Below are positions 34,874 through 42,965 of a DNA stretch of 42,965 nt, in pieces (positions within the stretch are counted from its first letter, which is position 1; the number at the start of each line of letters is the position of its first letter). The position numbers were made by a program, and so were the translations under genes. Location: the NCBI RefSeq assembly GCF_029233945.1, contig NZ_JARGOQ010000001.1:166816-209780 (forward strand). Direction: 5' to 3'. The notes below the pieces were generated by a model, which did not search any database, was not told the origin of the DNA, and worked only from the letters and a program-made list of their open reading frames with translations. This DNA is from Sneathiella sp. GTDB taxonomy: Bacteria > Pseudomonadota > Alphaproteobacteria > Sneathiellales > Sneathiellaceae.

Positions 34874-37192
34874 TTAATTCAATTTAATCGCCCGAAGCCG
34901 GAGCGCATTTGTTATCACCGAAACCGAAGACAGGCTCATCGCAGCGGCGGCAATCATCGGGGAAAGCAACGTGCCGGTAAACGGATAGAGAATGCCGGCG
35001 GCGATTGGGATGCCAAGGCCATTATAGGCGAAGGCAAAGAACAGGTTCTGCTTGATATTCCGGAGGGTGCCGACCGCAAGTTTCCGGGCACGGACAATGC
35101 CGGTCAGATCGCCCTTCACCAGCGTGATACCGGCGCTTTCCACGGCGACATCGGCACCGGTTCCCATGGCGATGCCGACATCGGCGGCGGCCAGAGCAGG
35201 GGCGTCATTGACGCCATCTCCCGCCATTGCGATGTGATGACCTTTGCCTTGAAGATCTTCGATGAGCGTCTTTTTATCCTCCGGCAAGGCGTCGGCGCGA
35301 ATATCATCAATCCCGAGGCGGGCGGCAACGGCCTTCGCAGTACGCTCATTATCGCCCGTCGCCATGATGATCTTGATACCGAGATTATGCAGCGTATTGA
35401 TTGCGTTCTGTGTTGTTTCCTTGATTGGATCGGAAACCGCGATAATTCCGGCGAGTTCGCTCTCACACGTCACATACATCACAGTCTTCCCGTCATTCTG
35501 AAGGTCCGCCGCGCGGCTTTCAATTTCGGAAAGATTGATTTTCTGCTGCTCCATCATGGCCCTGTTGCCAAGTATCACGGTCTTTCCGTCAATCTGGCCT
35601 TCTACTCCCTTGCCCGTAACAGCGTTGAATTCGGTTGCATCAGGGATAGCGAGCTCACGTTCCTCCGCGCCGGAAACGATCGCTTCGGCAAGTGGATGCT
35701 CTGATCCTTTTTCAAGTCCTGCGGCGAGAGCAAGAAGTGCATCCTCCCCCTTATCGTCAACGCTTATGACATCGGTCACTCTAGGGCGGCCCTCCGTTAG
35801 CGTGCCGGTTTTATCGACCACCAGAATATCGACGTCCGCAAAGCGTTCCAGCGCCTCCGCATCGCGGATGAGGACGCCCGCATTGGCGCCGCGTCCTGTC
35901 GCGGTCATGATCGACATGGGGGTCGCAAGGCCAAGCGCGCAGGGGCAGGCGATAATCAACACGGATACTGCCGCAACAATTGCATGGACCATCGCAGGGG
36001 AGGGGCCGAAAGCCGCCCAAAGGACGAAGGCGATAATGGCGATGATAATGACGGTCGGTACAAACCAGGCCGCGACCTTGTCCGCCATTCCCTGAATAGG
36101 CGCGCGGGAGCGCTGGGCGGAAGCAACCATCTCGACAATTTTGGAAAGCATGGTATCCGCCCCCACGAGTTCGGCTTTCATGACCAGCGACCCTGTGCCA
36201 TTCAGCGTTCCGCCAGTGAGCTTGTCCCTTTCGTTTTTCTCGACCGGCACGGGTTCCCCGCTGATCATGCTTTCATCAACGGAGGAACGGCCTTCCACTA
36301 CGATGCCATCCACAGGTATGCTGTCGCCCGGTCGTACACGCAGCTTGTCCCCCTCAAGAATATTCTCAAGCGGGACGTCAGATTCGGAACCATCCGGGTT
36401 TATCCGGCGCGCTGATTTCGGGGCAAGGTCCAGCAATGCCTTGATTGCGGAGCCGGTTTGCTCACGGGCGCGGAGTTCCAGTACCTGACCCAAAAAAATC
36501 AAGGCGATGATCACTGCCGCCGCTTCATAGTAAACCGGAACAATGCCGTCATTCGTCTGAAAGGAGGTCGGGAAACTGCCAGGAAAAAGCGTTGCCACGA
36601 CGCTGAAGCCATAGGCCGCCGCAACACCGAGCATGATCAGTGTCCACATATTGGGGCTGCGATTGACAATGGACGACCAGCCGCGTTTGAAGAAAGGGAT
36701 CGCGGCCCAGAGAACAACCGGTGTCGCCAGTGCCAATTGCATCCAAATGGAAAGCTTCGGGGCGATCCACCGATCAAAGGGTAATCCGGCCATTTCCCCC
36801 ATAGTCAGGATTAGAAGCGGTGAGGCAAAGGCCACGCTTACCCAGAAACGGCGTGTAAAATCAACCAGCTCTTCATTCGGGCCGTCGTCCGCAGTGGGCG
36901 CCCCCATCGGCTCCAGCGCCATGCCACATTTTGGGCAGTCGCCGGGGTGGTCCTGAATGATTTCCGGATGCATCGGGCAGGTATACTCAGTAGCTTTTGC
37001 CGCCGATTTCTGCCGCTTCTTATGGTTGCCGCTTATATAGAAGTAGGGGTCGGCGACGAATTTATCGTGACATTTCTGCGAACAGAAATGATAGGTTTCA
37101 TCATTGTGGACATGACTCGGCTTGCCTGCATCAGGCGCGACTTTCATGCCGCATACCGGATCGGTGGCTGTCTGGGGCTCTTCGGTGGTCAA
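34874..37192 (-). CDS. copper-type P1B ATPase with YHS and CPMHP metal-binding N-terminus
   Basis: Heavy-metal-translocating P-type ATPase (772 aa from TTG 37192). A YHS domain ([16 protein letters not shown], about residues 10-50) and a heavy-metal-binding domain ([25 protein letters not shown], 71-95) replace the usual CxxC ferredoxin-like HMA domains. The membrane CPC is Cys416-Pro-Cys418, the phosphorylated residue is Asp460 in DKTGTLT, and the HP motif is [11 protein letters not shown] favour the TTG start because AGGAAG stands six bases before it, right after the RND stop at 37203. An in-frame ATG at 37261 would overlap the RND gene by 59 bp and has no ribosome site. Copper/silver export is inferred. 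Confidence 0.92.
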   Translation of the reverse strand: MTTEEPQTATDPVCGMKVAPDAGKPSHVHNDETYHFCSQKCHDKFVADPYFYISGNHKKRQKSAAKATEYTCPMHPEIIQDHPGDCPKCGMALEPMGAPTADDGPNEELVDFTRRFWVSVAFASPLLILTMGEMAGLPFDRWIAPKLSIWMQLALATPVVLWAAIPFFKRGWSSIVNRSPNMWTLIMLGVAAAYGFSVVATLFPGSFPTSFQTNDGIVPVYYEAAAVIIALIFLGQVLELRAREQTGSAIKALLDLAPKSARRINPDGSESDVPLENILEGDKLRVRPGDSIPVDGIVVEGRSSVDESMISGEPVPVEKNERDKLTGGTLNGTGSLVMKAELVGADTMLSKIVEMVASAQRSRAPIQGMADKVAAWFVPTVIIIAIIAFVLWAAFGPSPAMVHAIVAAVSVLIIACPCALGLATPMSIMTATGRGANAGVLIRDAEALERFADVDILVVDKTGTLTEGRPRVTDVISVDDKGEDALLALAAGLEKGSEHPLAEAIVSGAEERELAIPDATEFNAVTGKGVEGQIDGKTVILGNRAMMEQQKINLSEIESRAADLQNDGKTVMYVTCESELAGIIAVSDPIKETTQNAINTLHNLGIKIIMATGDNERTAKAVAARLGIDDIRADALPEDKKTLIEDLQGKGHHIAMAGDGVNDAPALAAADVGIAMGTGADVAVESAGITLVKGDLTGIVRARKLAVGTLRNIKQNLFFAFAYNGLGIPIAAGILYPFTGTLLSPMIAAAAMSLSSVSVITNALRLRAIKLN

Positions 37193-37202
37193 CTGGGTCT
37201 TC

Positions 37203-40200
37203 CTATCTTTCGACGACGGGTCTCCAGCCTGCTTTTTCTCGCATCCACTGGAAGGCAACATATAACATGGGGATCAGCAGCATACCAACCGTTGCTGCAG
37301 CGAGCATTCCTGAAAACACCGGGACCCCGAGGGCGACCATTGCCCCCGCGCCAGCACCCGAGGCGACGACCAGTGGCACCAGTCCCATGATAAAGGCAAA
37401 GCTTGTCATCATGACGGGGCGGAACCGCAGACGCGCGCCATCTGCCGCGGATTCTGCGAGAGGCTTGCCGATATTCCTTTGCTCAAGCGCAAAGGTATTG
37501 ATCAGGATGGCATTCTTCGCTGCCAAGGCGATCAGGACAACAATGCCGATTTGCGCATAGAGATCGAATGAGAGCCCGACGATCCGAATACCGGCGATAG
37601 CCCCAAAGACGGCCACGACGACGGACGACAGGATGGCGATAGGAATGCTCCAGCTTTCATAAAGCGCCACCAGAAACAGATAGGCGAAAACAAAGGCAAG
37701 GCCGATAACAAGTGGCGTTTTCCCGGCGGCTTCCACCTGTTGCAGGGCGAGGCCGGTCCATTCGTAGGCATATCCGCTTGGTAATTCACTCGCCGAGATT
37801 TTATCCATATCCGCCATGGCGACGCCGAGGCCCGCACCTGGCATCGGATTGCCGAATATCGCGGCCGATTCATAATTGTTATACCGGGTGATTTGGCGCG
37901 GACCGCTATCCAGACGCGCTTCTGCGAAGCTGGAGATTGGCACCATCTCTCCCGATGAATTGCGAACCTGTATGTCGTAAATATCTTCAATCTTCGCGCG
38001 GTATTCCTCGCTGCCCTGCACATAGACTGTCCATGTGCGACCAAACAGATTGAAATCATTGACGTAATAGCCACCCAGCTGGCTTTGCAATGCGCCGAAC
38101 ACATCTGAAATTTCAACGCCAAGCGTTTTTGCCTTGTCCCGATCTATATCGAGAGAGATTTGCGGGGTGTTCGCTTCAAACGTTGAAAAGGCGCTGGCGA
38201 TATTGGGATCCTGATTAGCTTCAACGACAACATTGCGAAGCACGGCCCCCATTTCGGACGGCTTCTGCCCTTGCAGGGCCTGAAGCATATACTGAAAACC
38301 ACCGGCATTCCCGAGCCCATCAATGGCGGGGGGATTAAGCGGGATAAAGGCGGCTTCGGCAATGCCGGCGAGCTTGGGCAACGCGCGTTGCAAGACGGCC
38401 GTCGCACTCAGATCCGGTGATTTGCGCTCTGAATAGGGTTTGAGGTTCATGAAGACGACGCCAGCGTTGGAGGCGTTACTATTACTCAAAAGATCAAGGC
38501 CGGAGACCTGACCAATCATTTGAACGGCCGGGTCCCCCTCCAGGGCTTCCACCGTTTTTTCCGCAACTTTAACGGTACGGTTGAACGAGGCGCCCGCCGG
38601 GAGCTGGAAGACAATCATGACATAGCCTTTGTCTTCTTCCGGAACGAAACCGGCCGGCGTGGTCGTGATGCCATAGCCGGTAACAAGCCCAATGCCGATT
38701 GCGGCCGCAATACTGAGTGCGGCAACTCGAACAAGTTTCTTGATCAATCCGGCGTAGCCATCGCCAATCCGGTTTATCAAGGAGGTAATCGGCCGCATAA
38801 ACACGATCGGTTTGCCCGGACGCAGAAACAATGCACATAGAGCAGGCGATAAGGTCAGGGCGTTAATGGCGGAAATGACCATTGCGGCTGAAACTGCGAT
38901 GGCAAATTGCCGGAATAACACACCGGAGGAACCGGGGAGTACAGCAACCGGAATAAATACCGCCAACAATACGAATGTAATGGCGATAATGGAGCCGGCA
39001 ATTTCGGTCATTGCCTTATGCGCGGCCTTGGCGGGGGACAGGTGCGGCTCCTCCTCCATCACCCGCTCGACATTCTCAACAACGATGATGGCATCGTCGA
39101 CGACAATACCGATGGCAAGTACAAGAGCCAGAAGGGAGATAATATTCGCCGTATAGCCGAGCGCGTAAATGACCGCTATGGCGCCGATAATGGCAACCGG
39201 CACCGCAAAAAGCGGAATAAGAGTTGCCCGGAACCGGCCGAGAAAGACGAAAACCACAATGGCGACAAGGACAAAGGCCTCGATCAGGGTTTCGACCACT
39301 TTATAGATCATATCATCGACGAATTCGGCGCTGTCGACGAATTTATGATATTCCATGCTGGCGGGAAATCTTTCGGCGAGTTCGGCAATTCTTTCCTCTA
39401 CTGCGGTTGCCGTGATCACGGCATTGGCTCCCGGAGAAAGATAGATCGCAACACCCGCCGCCGCAGATTCTCCGAGTTTCAACTGTTGTTGGGAGCTCTG
39501 GGCGCCCAATTCAACACGGGCCACGTCCTTGATGCGTATAATCGACCCGTCGTCCTGCGCCCGCAGAATAATGTTTCCAAACTCTTCCGCACTGGACAGC
39601 CGTCCTTTGGTGTTGACGGTCAGTTGAAGGCTCTGCTCATCGGATATCGGGGGAGCACCGATCCGACCCGCGGGCGCCTGAATATTCTGGTTCTGGATGG
39701 CCGAGATAATGTCCTGATTGGTGAGCTTCAGATTAGACATCAGCGTTGGATTGTCTATCCAGATTCTCATCGCATAGGACGAAGCCCCCAGAATTTGGGC
39801 ATCGCCAACACCCGGCAGGCGTTTTAACTGATCCAGCACATTGATGGTCAGGTAGTTGCTGATAAAAAGCTGGTCAAGGCTGGCATCGCTGGAAAAGAAG
39901 CCGAAGATTTGCAGGATTGAGTTGGACTGCTTCTGGACGGTCACGCCATTTTGCTGGACGGTATCTGGCAATGATGACAGCGCCTGGCTCACGCGGGTCT
40001 GCGTATTCACTGTCGCAAGATCGGGGTTCGTGCCCACATCGAATGAGACGGTCAGCGCGTAGCTGCCATCAGAATTTGACCCTGACGACATGTAAATCAT
40101 ATTGTCGACGCCATTGACGGCGCTTTCAATGGGCTGTGCGACAGAGTCGGCGACCACCTGGGAGCTGGCTCCGGAGTATGACGTGGTAACTTGCACCGTT

Positions 40201-40325
40201 GGCGGCGTGATATCCGGGTATTGGGACACCGGGATAACAAACATCGAGAGAATTCCTGCGAGGACAATCACAGTGGAAATCACCATCGCGAATTTTGGAC
40301 GGCGAATGAAAAAATCGAAGATCAT
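37203..40325 (-). CDS. RND efflux permease, HAE-1 type
   Basis: Inner-membrane proton-driven multidrug pump subunit (1040 aa) of the AcrB/MexB class. The N-terminus [16 protein letters not shown] and the block [16 protein letters not shown] are characteristic of HAE-1. Proton-relay Asp410-Asp411 lie in [17 protein letters not shown]. Two large periplasmic loops and twelve helices are present at normal length. Its ATG overlaps the stop of the adaptor gene by one base (TGATG). No outer-membrane channel gene accompanies it, so a TolC-type partner must be encoded elsewhere. It is followed immediately by the copper P-type ATPase, although the RND protein itself belongs to the drug rather than heavy-metal (HME) class. 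Confidence 0.95.
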   Translation of the reverse strand: MIFDFFIRRPKFAMVISTVIVLAGILSMFVIPVSQYPDITPPTVQVTTSYSGASSQVVADSVAQPIESAVNGVDNMIYMSSGSNSDGSYALTVSFDVGTNPDLATVNTQTRVSQALSSLPDTVQQNGVTVQKQSNSILQIFGFFSSDASLDQLFISNYLTINVLDQLKRLPGVGDAQILGASSYAMRIWIDNPTLMSNLKLTNQDIISAIQNQNIQAPAGRIGAPPISDEQSLQLTVNTKGRLSSAEEFGNIILRAQDDGSIIRIKDVARVELGAQSSQQQLKLGESAAAGVAIYLSPGANAVITATAVEERIAELAERFPASMEYHKFVDSAEFVDDMIYKVVETLIEAFVLVAIVVFVFLGRFRATLIPLFAVPVAIIGAIAVIYALGYTANIISLLALVLAIGIVVDDAIIVVENVERVMEEEPHLSPAKAAHKAMTEIAGSIIAITFVLLAVFIPVAVLPGSSGVLFRQFAIAVSAAMVISAINALTLSPALCALFLRPGKPIVFMRPITSLINRIGDGYAGLIKKLVRVAALSIAAAIGIGLVTGYGITTTPAGFVPEEDKGYVMIVFQLPAGASFNRTVKVAEKTVEALEGDPAVQMIGQVSGLDLLSNSNASNAGVVFMNLKPYSERKSPDLSATAVLQRALPKLAGIAEAAFIPLNPPAIDGLGNAGGFQYMLQALQGQKPSEMGAVLRNVVVEANQDPNIASAFSTFEANTPQISLDIDRDKAKTLGVEISDVFGALQSQLGGYYVNDFNLFGRTWTVYVQGSEEYRAKIEDIYDIQVRNSSGEMVPISSFAEARLDSGPRQITRYNNYESAAIFGNPMPGAGLGVAMADMDKISASELPSGYAYEWTGLALQQVEAAGKTPLVIGLAFVFAYLFLVALYESWSIPIAILSSVVVAVFGAIAGIRIVGLSFDLYAQIGIVVLIALAAKNAILINTFALEQRNIGKPLAESAADGARLRFRPVMMTSFAFIMGLVPLVVASGAGAGAMVALGVPVFSGMLAAATVGMLLIPMLYVAFQWMREKAGWRPVVER

Positions 40326-41455
40326 CAGTTCCCCTCGCCTTGGTCAGCGAGTTGGGGGGTGACGGTAACGCCGCTTCGGACCTTTTGCTGGCCCGCCGTG
40401 ATGACGCGGTCACCCAGTTTGAGGCCCTTCGCCACAACGAGGGAAAGGCCTTGCTGGGCTCCGGTTGTAATGCGCTTTACCTCGACTTTGTCTTCAGGGC
40501 TCACAACAAAAACATAGGGACCCTGTTGATCCAGAAGGAGGGCGTCCTGCGGGATGACAAGATGCTTCTGCGCCTCCTTGCTCTCGATAACAACGCTAAC
40601 AAGTTGCTGATCTACCAACAGAAACTCCGGATTTGAAAATTCAGCTCGGACTGTAATTGTATTTGTCGCTTCGTTGGCACTGGGATCAGCATAGATGATC
40701 TTCCCGACCTGGTCGTAGATTGTTCCGTCGGGGAGCTTCAGCTTGACGCTGACATCCGAGGTGCTGCGTTGGCTCTTTATGACTTCAATATACAGCCGGT
40801 CCGGTATCGGCCATGCCACATGAATGGGATCTTGCGCGACCAGAAGGGCCAAAGGCGCGCCGGATGGGCCGACAAGAGATCCCTTGGTTTCATTTGCCTT
40901 GCCAATCCGTCCATCAATCGGGGCCCGGATTTCCGTATACCCCAAATCGATTTCGGCAAGGGAAAGTTGAGCCTTGCGCGCGGCGACATTGGCTTGCGCT
41001 TCCTCATACTGCGCCAAATCCTGATCGAGCTGTGCCTGGGAAACCGTCTTTCGGGCGACGAGTTCTTTGGATCTATCATAGTCCAGCTTCGTCAGTTTCT
41101 CGGCGGCGGCGGCACTTGCCAGATTGGCGCGCGCCTGTGCCACATTCGCTTCATAGATGCTCTTTTCAATCTTGAAAAGAAGATCCCCTTCCTTGACTGT
41201 ACTTCCTTCTACAAAGGCAACCTCGGCAAGGTATCCTTCTATACGCGCATTAATCTGAACGCGCGCCGTGGCCTCAACCCGGCCAAAGAAGACCGATTGA
41301 TCAGCAATCTCCTTTTCTGCGACCTTTGCCACTAACACAGCAGGGGCGGGCGGCTTTCCGCTGGAGCCCGATTGCGCAAGGCCCGTATTCGTCATAGTTA
41401 GAATGGGGATTGCCGCCAGGAGGGCCAACAGTAGAGTACCGGAAATTAGCCGCAT
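40325..41455 (-). CDS. RND periplasmic adaptor (membrane fusion protein)
   Basis: Periplasmic adaptor (376 aa) joining the RND pump to an outer-membrane channel. The start is ATG 41455 (MRLISGTLLLALLAAIP) with GAGGGGG upstream, giving a signal sequence ending in GLAQ; no lipobox is visible. Order of parts is a beta-barrel strand (VFFGRVEATARVQINARIEGYL), lipoyl half (VKEGDLLFKIEKSIYEA), alpha-hairpin (about residues 90-160), second lipoyl half (YTEIRAPIDGRIGKAN) and the C-terminal membrane-proximal region. The upstream 131-bp gap contains an inverted repeat that may bind a repressor. The stop overlaps the permease ATG. Confidence 0.93.
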   Translation of the reverse strand: MRLISGTLLLALLAAIPILTMTNTGLAQSGSSGKPPAPAVLVAKVAEKEIADQSVFFGRVEATARVQINARIEGYLAEVAFVEGSTVKEGDLLFKIEKSIYEANVAQARANLASAAAAEKLTKLDYDRSKELVARKTVSQAQLDQDLAQYEEAQANVAARKAQLSLAEIDLGYTEIRAPIDGRIGKANETKGSLVGPSGAPLALLVAQDPIHVAWPIPDRLYIEVIKSQRSTSDVSVKLKLPDGTIYDQVGKIIYADPSANEATNTITVRAEFSNPEFLLVDQQLVSVVIESKEAQKHLVIPQDALLLDQQGPYVFVVSPEDKVEVKRITTGAQQGLSLVVAKGLKLGDRVITAGQQKVRSGVTVTPQLADQGEGN

Positions 41456-41504
41456 AGAGCCCCCTCGCAGATTTTGGGAAAAATACTTGAACCTTATTGT
41501 CTCA

Positions 41505-41524
41505 TTTACGGGGCAATTCGTAAA
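41505..41524. promoter_or_regulatory. inverted repeat upstream of the efflux operon, possible operator
   Basis: Two perfect 6-bp arms, TTTACG (41505-41510) and CGTAAA (41519-41524), are separated by 8 bp. On the minus strand the left arm forms a TTTACG -35-like box with GACAAT 17 bp downstream, so the repeat would overlap the promoter of the adaptor gene, about 50-70 bp before its ATG. This is the usual place for a TetR-type operator of an RND operon, but no regulator gene is adjacent. Confidence 0.35.
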
Positions 41525-41586
41525 CATTTCGGTGAAAAAGAATGCTGTCCTTGTGATGGATATATCAGATGTGCTGATTTGCGGCG

Positions 41587-42528
41587 CTACGTTATGGAAT
41601 GAAACGCTGTATCCAGAATACTCGTGAAGTCTGGACTTTTAATGCCGATGGCAACGAAGCCTGTTTTCCCGGAGAATGACGCGCTCGCGGGCAGCGGGGA
41701 AATGTCTACATGTGTACCGACTCTGTGGGCGATCCATAGATCACCCTCTCCGGCGGCGCGGAATATACCTTTGACCCGCAGAACAGACGGGGGAAGATGA
41801 CTGAGTATCTTCTTCAGGGCGGCTTTGTCGATTTCCGCTTCCGTGGCGACGGACCACCTTGAAAAATCCGCCTCATGGGTGTGGGAATGTGGGTCGTCGG
41901 AAGCCTCAGGAAGCTGGACGACGTTCATTTCTTCGCCAAAAAATATTTCTCCGGATAAGGTACCGTGTGTAATTTTGATAATCGGCGCTTTGTCGTTCAT
42001 ACCGCGCATAACCCCTGCACATTTCTCTAAATCTTGCTGTGGGGAGAGATCGCATTTATTGAGCAGTAGCATATGGGCACTGCTGATTTGTGCCTCAACT
42101 ATTTCCGAAAGCCTCTGATCTTCGAGCGTTGTCTGGAGGTTTGCCGCATCGACAATCGTCACAATCCCGTTCAATGTGAGGTCCGGCTCGGCTCTTGCGA
42201 AATTGGCAATTCTCTTGGGCTCCGCGACGCCGCTTGCCTCGATCAGGAGGTGATCCGGCGCTGGATAAAAATCGAGAGCAGTTGAAAAGGCTTTATAGAG
42301 ATCAGCACCCATGGAGCAGCAGGCGCAGCCATTGGCGAGAGTTAGAATATCACCATCTTTCGCGGCAATGAGGTCCTGGTCTATCGGTAGCTCGCCAAAG
42401 TCATTTACAAGGACCATAATACGTAGTCCATCTGCATGGCGCAGCAGATGATTGACCAAAGTCGTTTTTCCCGATCCCAGAAACCCCGCGAGCACGGTCA
42501 TGGGAAGCGGTTCTTGCCGTTTCATCAT
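41587..42528 (-). CDS. COG0523 (CobW-like) GTPase, putative metallochaperone
   Basis: G3E-family GTPase (313 aa). Walker A is GFLGSGKTT (15-23). The COG0523 metal motif is Cys68-Ala-Cys70-Cys71 in NGCACCS. Walker B-like EASGVAEP and the guanine motif NKCD (157-160) are present. A His-rich linker has His214, His216 and His218. The C-terminal domain (RWSVATEAEIDKAALKKIL, VLRVKGIFRAAG) is the CobW_C type. Family members deliver Zn2+ or cobalt to enzymes. The ATG at 42528 overlaps the stop of the upstream amidohydrolase by four bases (ATGA), so that metalloenzyme is the obvious candidate client, by inference only. Confidence 0.9.
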   Translation of the reverse strand: MMKRQEPLPMTVLAGFLGSGKTTLVNHLLRHADGLRIMVLVNDFGELPIDQDLIAAKDGDILTLANGCACCSMGADLYKAFSTALDFYPAPDHLLIEASGVAEPKRIANFARAEPDLTLNGIVTIVDAANLQTTLEDQRLSEIVEAQISSAHMLLLNKCDLSPQQDLEKCAGVMRGMNDKAPIIKITHGTLSGEIFFGEEMNVVQLPEASDDPHSHTHEADFSRWSVATEAEIDKAALKKILSHLPPSVLRVKGIFRAAGEGDLWIAHRVGTHVDISPLPASASFSGKTGFVAIGIKSPDFTSILDTAFHSIT

Positions 42529-42965
42529 GGGATTTTATGCTTCTCCCCCGCGAGGACAGTTCCCCAGATGCCAACGTCTTTCAGATTTTCTCCGCCGATA
42601 GTTTCCGGATCATCTTCGAGAATGGCAAAGTCCGCCCATTTGCCGGATTCAATCGAGCCGACCTCATGATCCATATGGAGTGTGGACGCCGCGCCGAGGG
42701 TGATTGCCTGTAACGCTTCGGCAACGCTAATTCGCTCATACTCACCGAGCAATTTGCCGCTTTCTGTTAATCGGTTAACGGCGCACCATGCGGTAAATAA
42801 CGGCGCCATCGGCGTTACCGGTGCGTCGGAATGAATGGCGAAAGTTACGCCATAGTCTATCGCCGACTGACAGGCATCCAAGCGAAGCGCTCTATCCGGC
42901 CCCATGGTTAGTTCATAATGCTTGTCGCCGAAATAATAGATATGGTTGGAGAAAAGATTGGCGGC
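42525..42965 (-). CDS. amidohydrolase family 3 (YtcJ-like), C-terminal part only
   Basis: The last 146 codons of a metal-dependent amidohydrolase whose 5' end lies beyond the right edge. Visible are NLFSNHIYYFGDKHYE, GPDRALRLDACQSAIDYG, the active-site Asp in FAIHSDAPVTPM, the conserved SVAEALQAITLGAASTLHMDHEVGSIESGKWADFAILEDDP and the C-terminal beta sandwich segment VGIWGTVLAGEKH. This pattern fits the YtcJ/DUF1446-free amidohydrolase_3 group, whose substrates are mostly unknown amides. Frame is open from 42965 without a stop. It overlaps the COG0523 GTPase by four bases. Confidence 0.88.
   Translation of the reverse strand, partial: AANLFSNHIYYFGDKHYELTMGPDRALRLDACQSAIDYGVTFAIHSDAPVTPMAPLFTAWCAVNRLTESGKLLGEYERISVAEALQAITLGAASTLHMDHEVGSIESGKWADFAILEDDPETIGGENLKDVGIWGTVLAGEKHKIP

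Noticed and set aside
34868-35704. 278-codon open frame antisense to the copper ATPase gene
   Set aside because: Lies wholly within a well-supported gene whose motifs are all intact; antisense frames of this size are common in GC-rich coding sequence.

Overview
The window reads as a contiguous piece of an alphaproteobacterial chromosome. The evidence is a split b/b' F0 ATP synthase operon, a CcrM-type GANTC methyltransferase, the neighbourhood dciA (DUF721)-dsbA-smc-atpIBEF'F with divergent mutY, and an etfQO-TPR lipoprotein-ispE block. Gene order and protein character suggest a free-living, probably marine, member of the Rhodospirillales/Sneathiellales area. That placement is inference; no rRNA or marker alignment was possible. 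I see no phage, insertion sequence, CRISPR array or plasmid gene, and coding density is high.

Region 1 (1-8336) is core machinery. On the minus strand, dciA-dsbA-smc is followed by a near-consensus promoter and atpI-atpB-atpE-atpF'-atpF (atpF runs off the left edge). mutY is divergent from dciA. Region 2 (8320-11705) is a minus-strand group: PA0069-type radical SAM protein, rnhB, ccrM, EF-hand protein. The rnhB-ccrM gap holds three GANTC sites arranged in an inverted repeat. Region 3 (11826-16203) holds a basic secreted surface-antigen-like protein, a PilZ protein, and a minus-strand group of a family-4 uracil-DNA glycosylase homologue with a degenerate motif, a soluble lytic transglycosylase and MoaB.

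Region 4 (16527-21084) has ETF:ubiquinone oxidoreductase, a TPR lipoprotein, ispE and tRNA-Gln(UUG). Region 5 (21101-24255) is a minus-strand set: PfkB kinase, two tandem secreted FecR-domain paralogues and a PAS_5 protein. Region 6 (24525-33163) is the most accessory-looking part. It has a plus-strand run of acyl-CoA synthetase, AidB-like acyl-CoA dehydrogenase, nitronate-monooxygenase-like flavoprotein, SnoaL-like protein, MFS transporter and a MaoC-fold protein lacking the usual dyad, facing two short-chain dehydrogenases. Together they look like uptake and CoA-dependent breakdown of an unidentified carboxylic acid.

Region 7 (33269-42965) has a HAD phosphatase and an HdeD membrane protein. 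These are followed by a minus-strand efflux operon (periplasmic adaptor, HAE-1-type RND pump, copper-type P1B ATPase), and by a COG0523 metallochaperone-like GTPase overlapping an amidohydrolase cut by the right edge. The best candidates for something undescribed are the acyl-CoA cluster, the tandem FecR/PAS set and the GANTC-bearing inverted repeat at ccrM.
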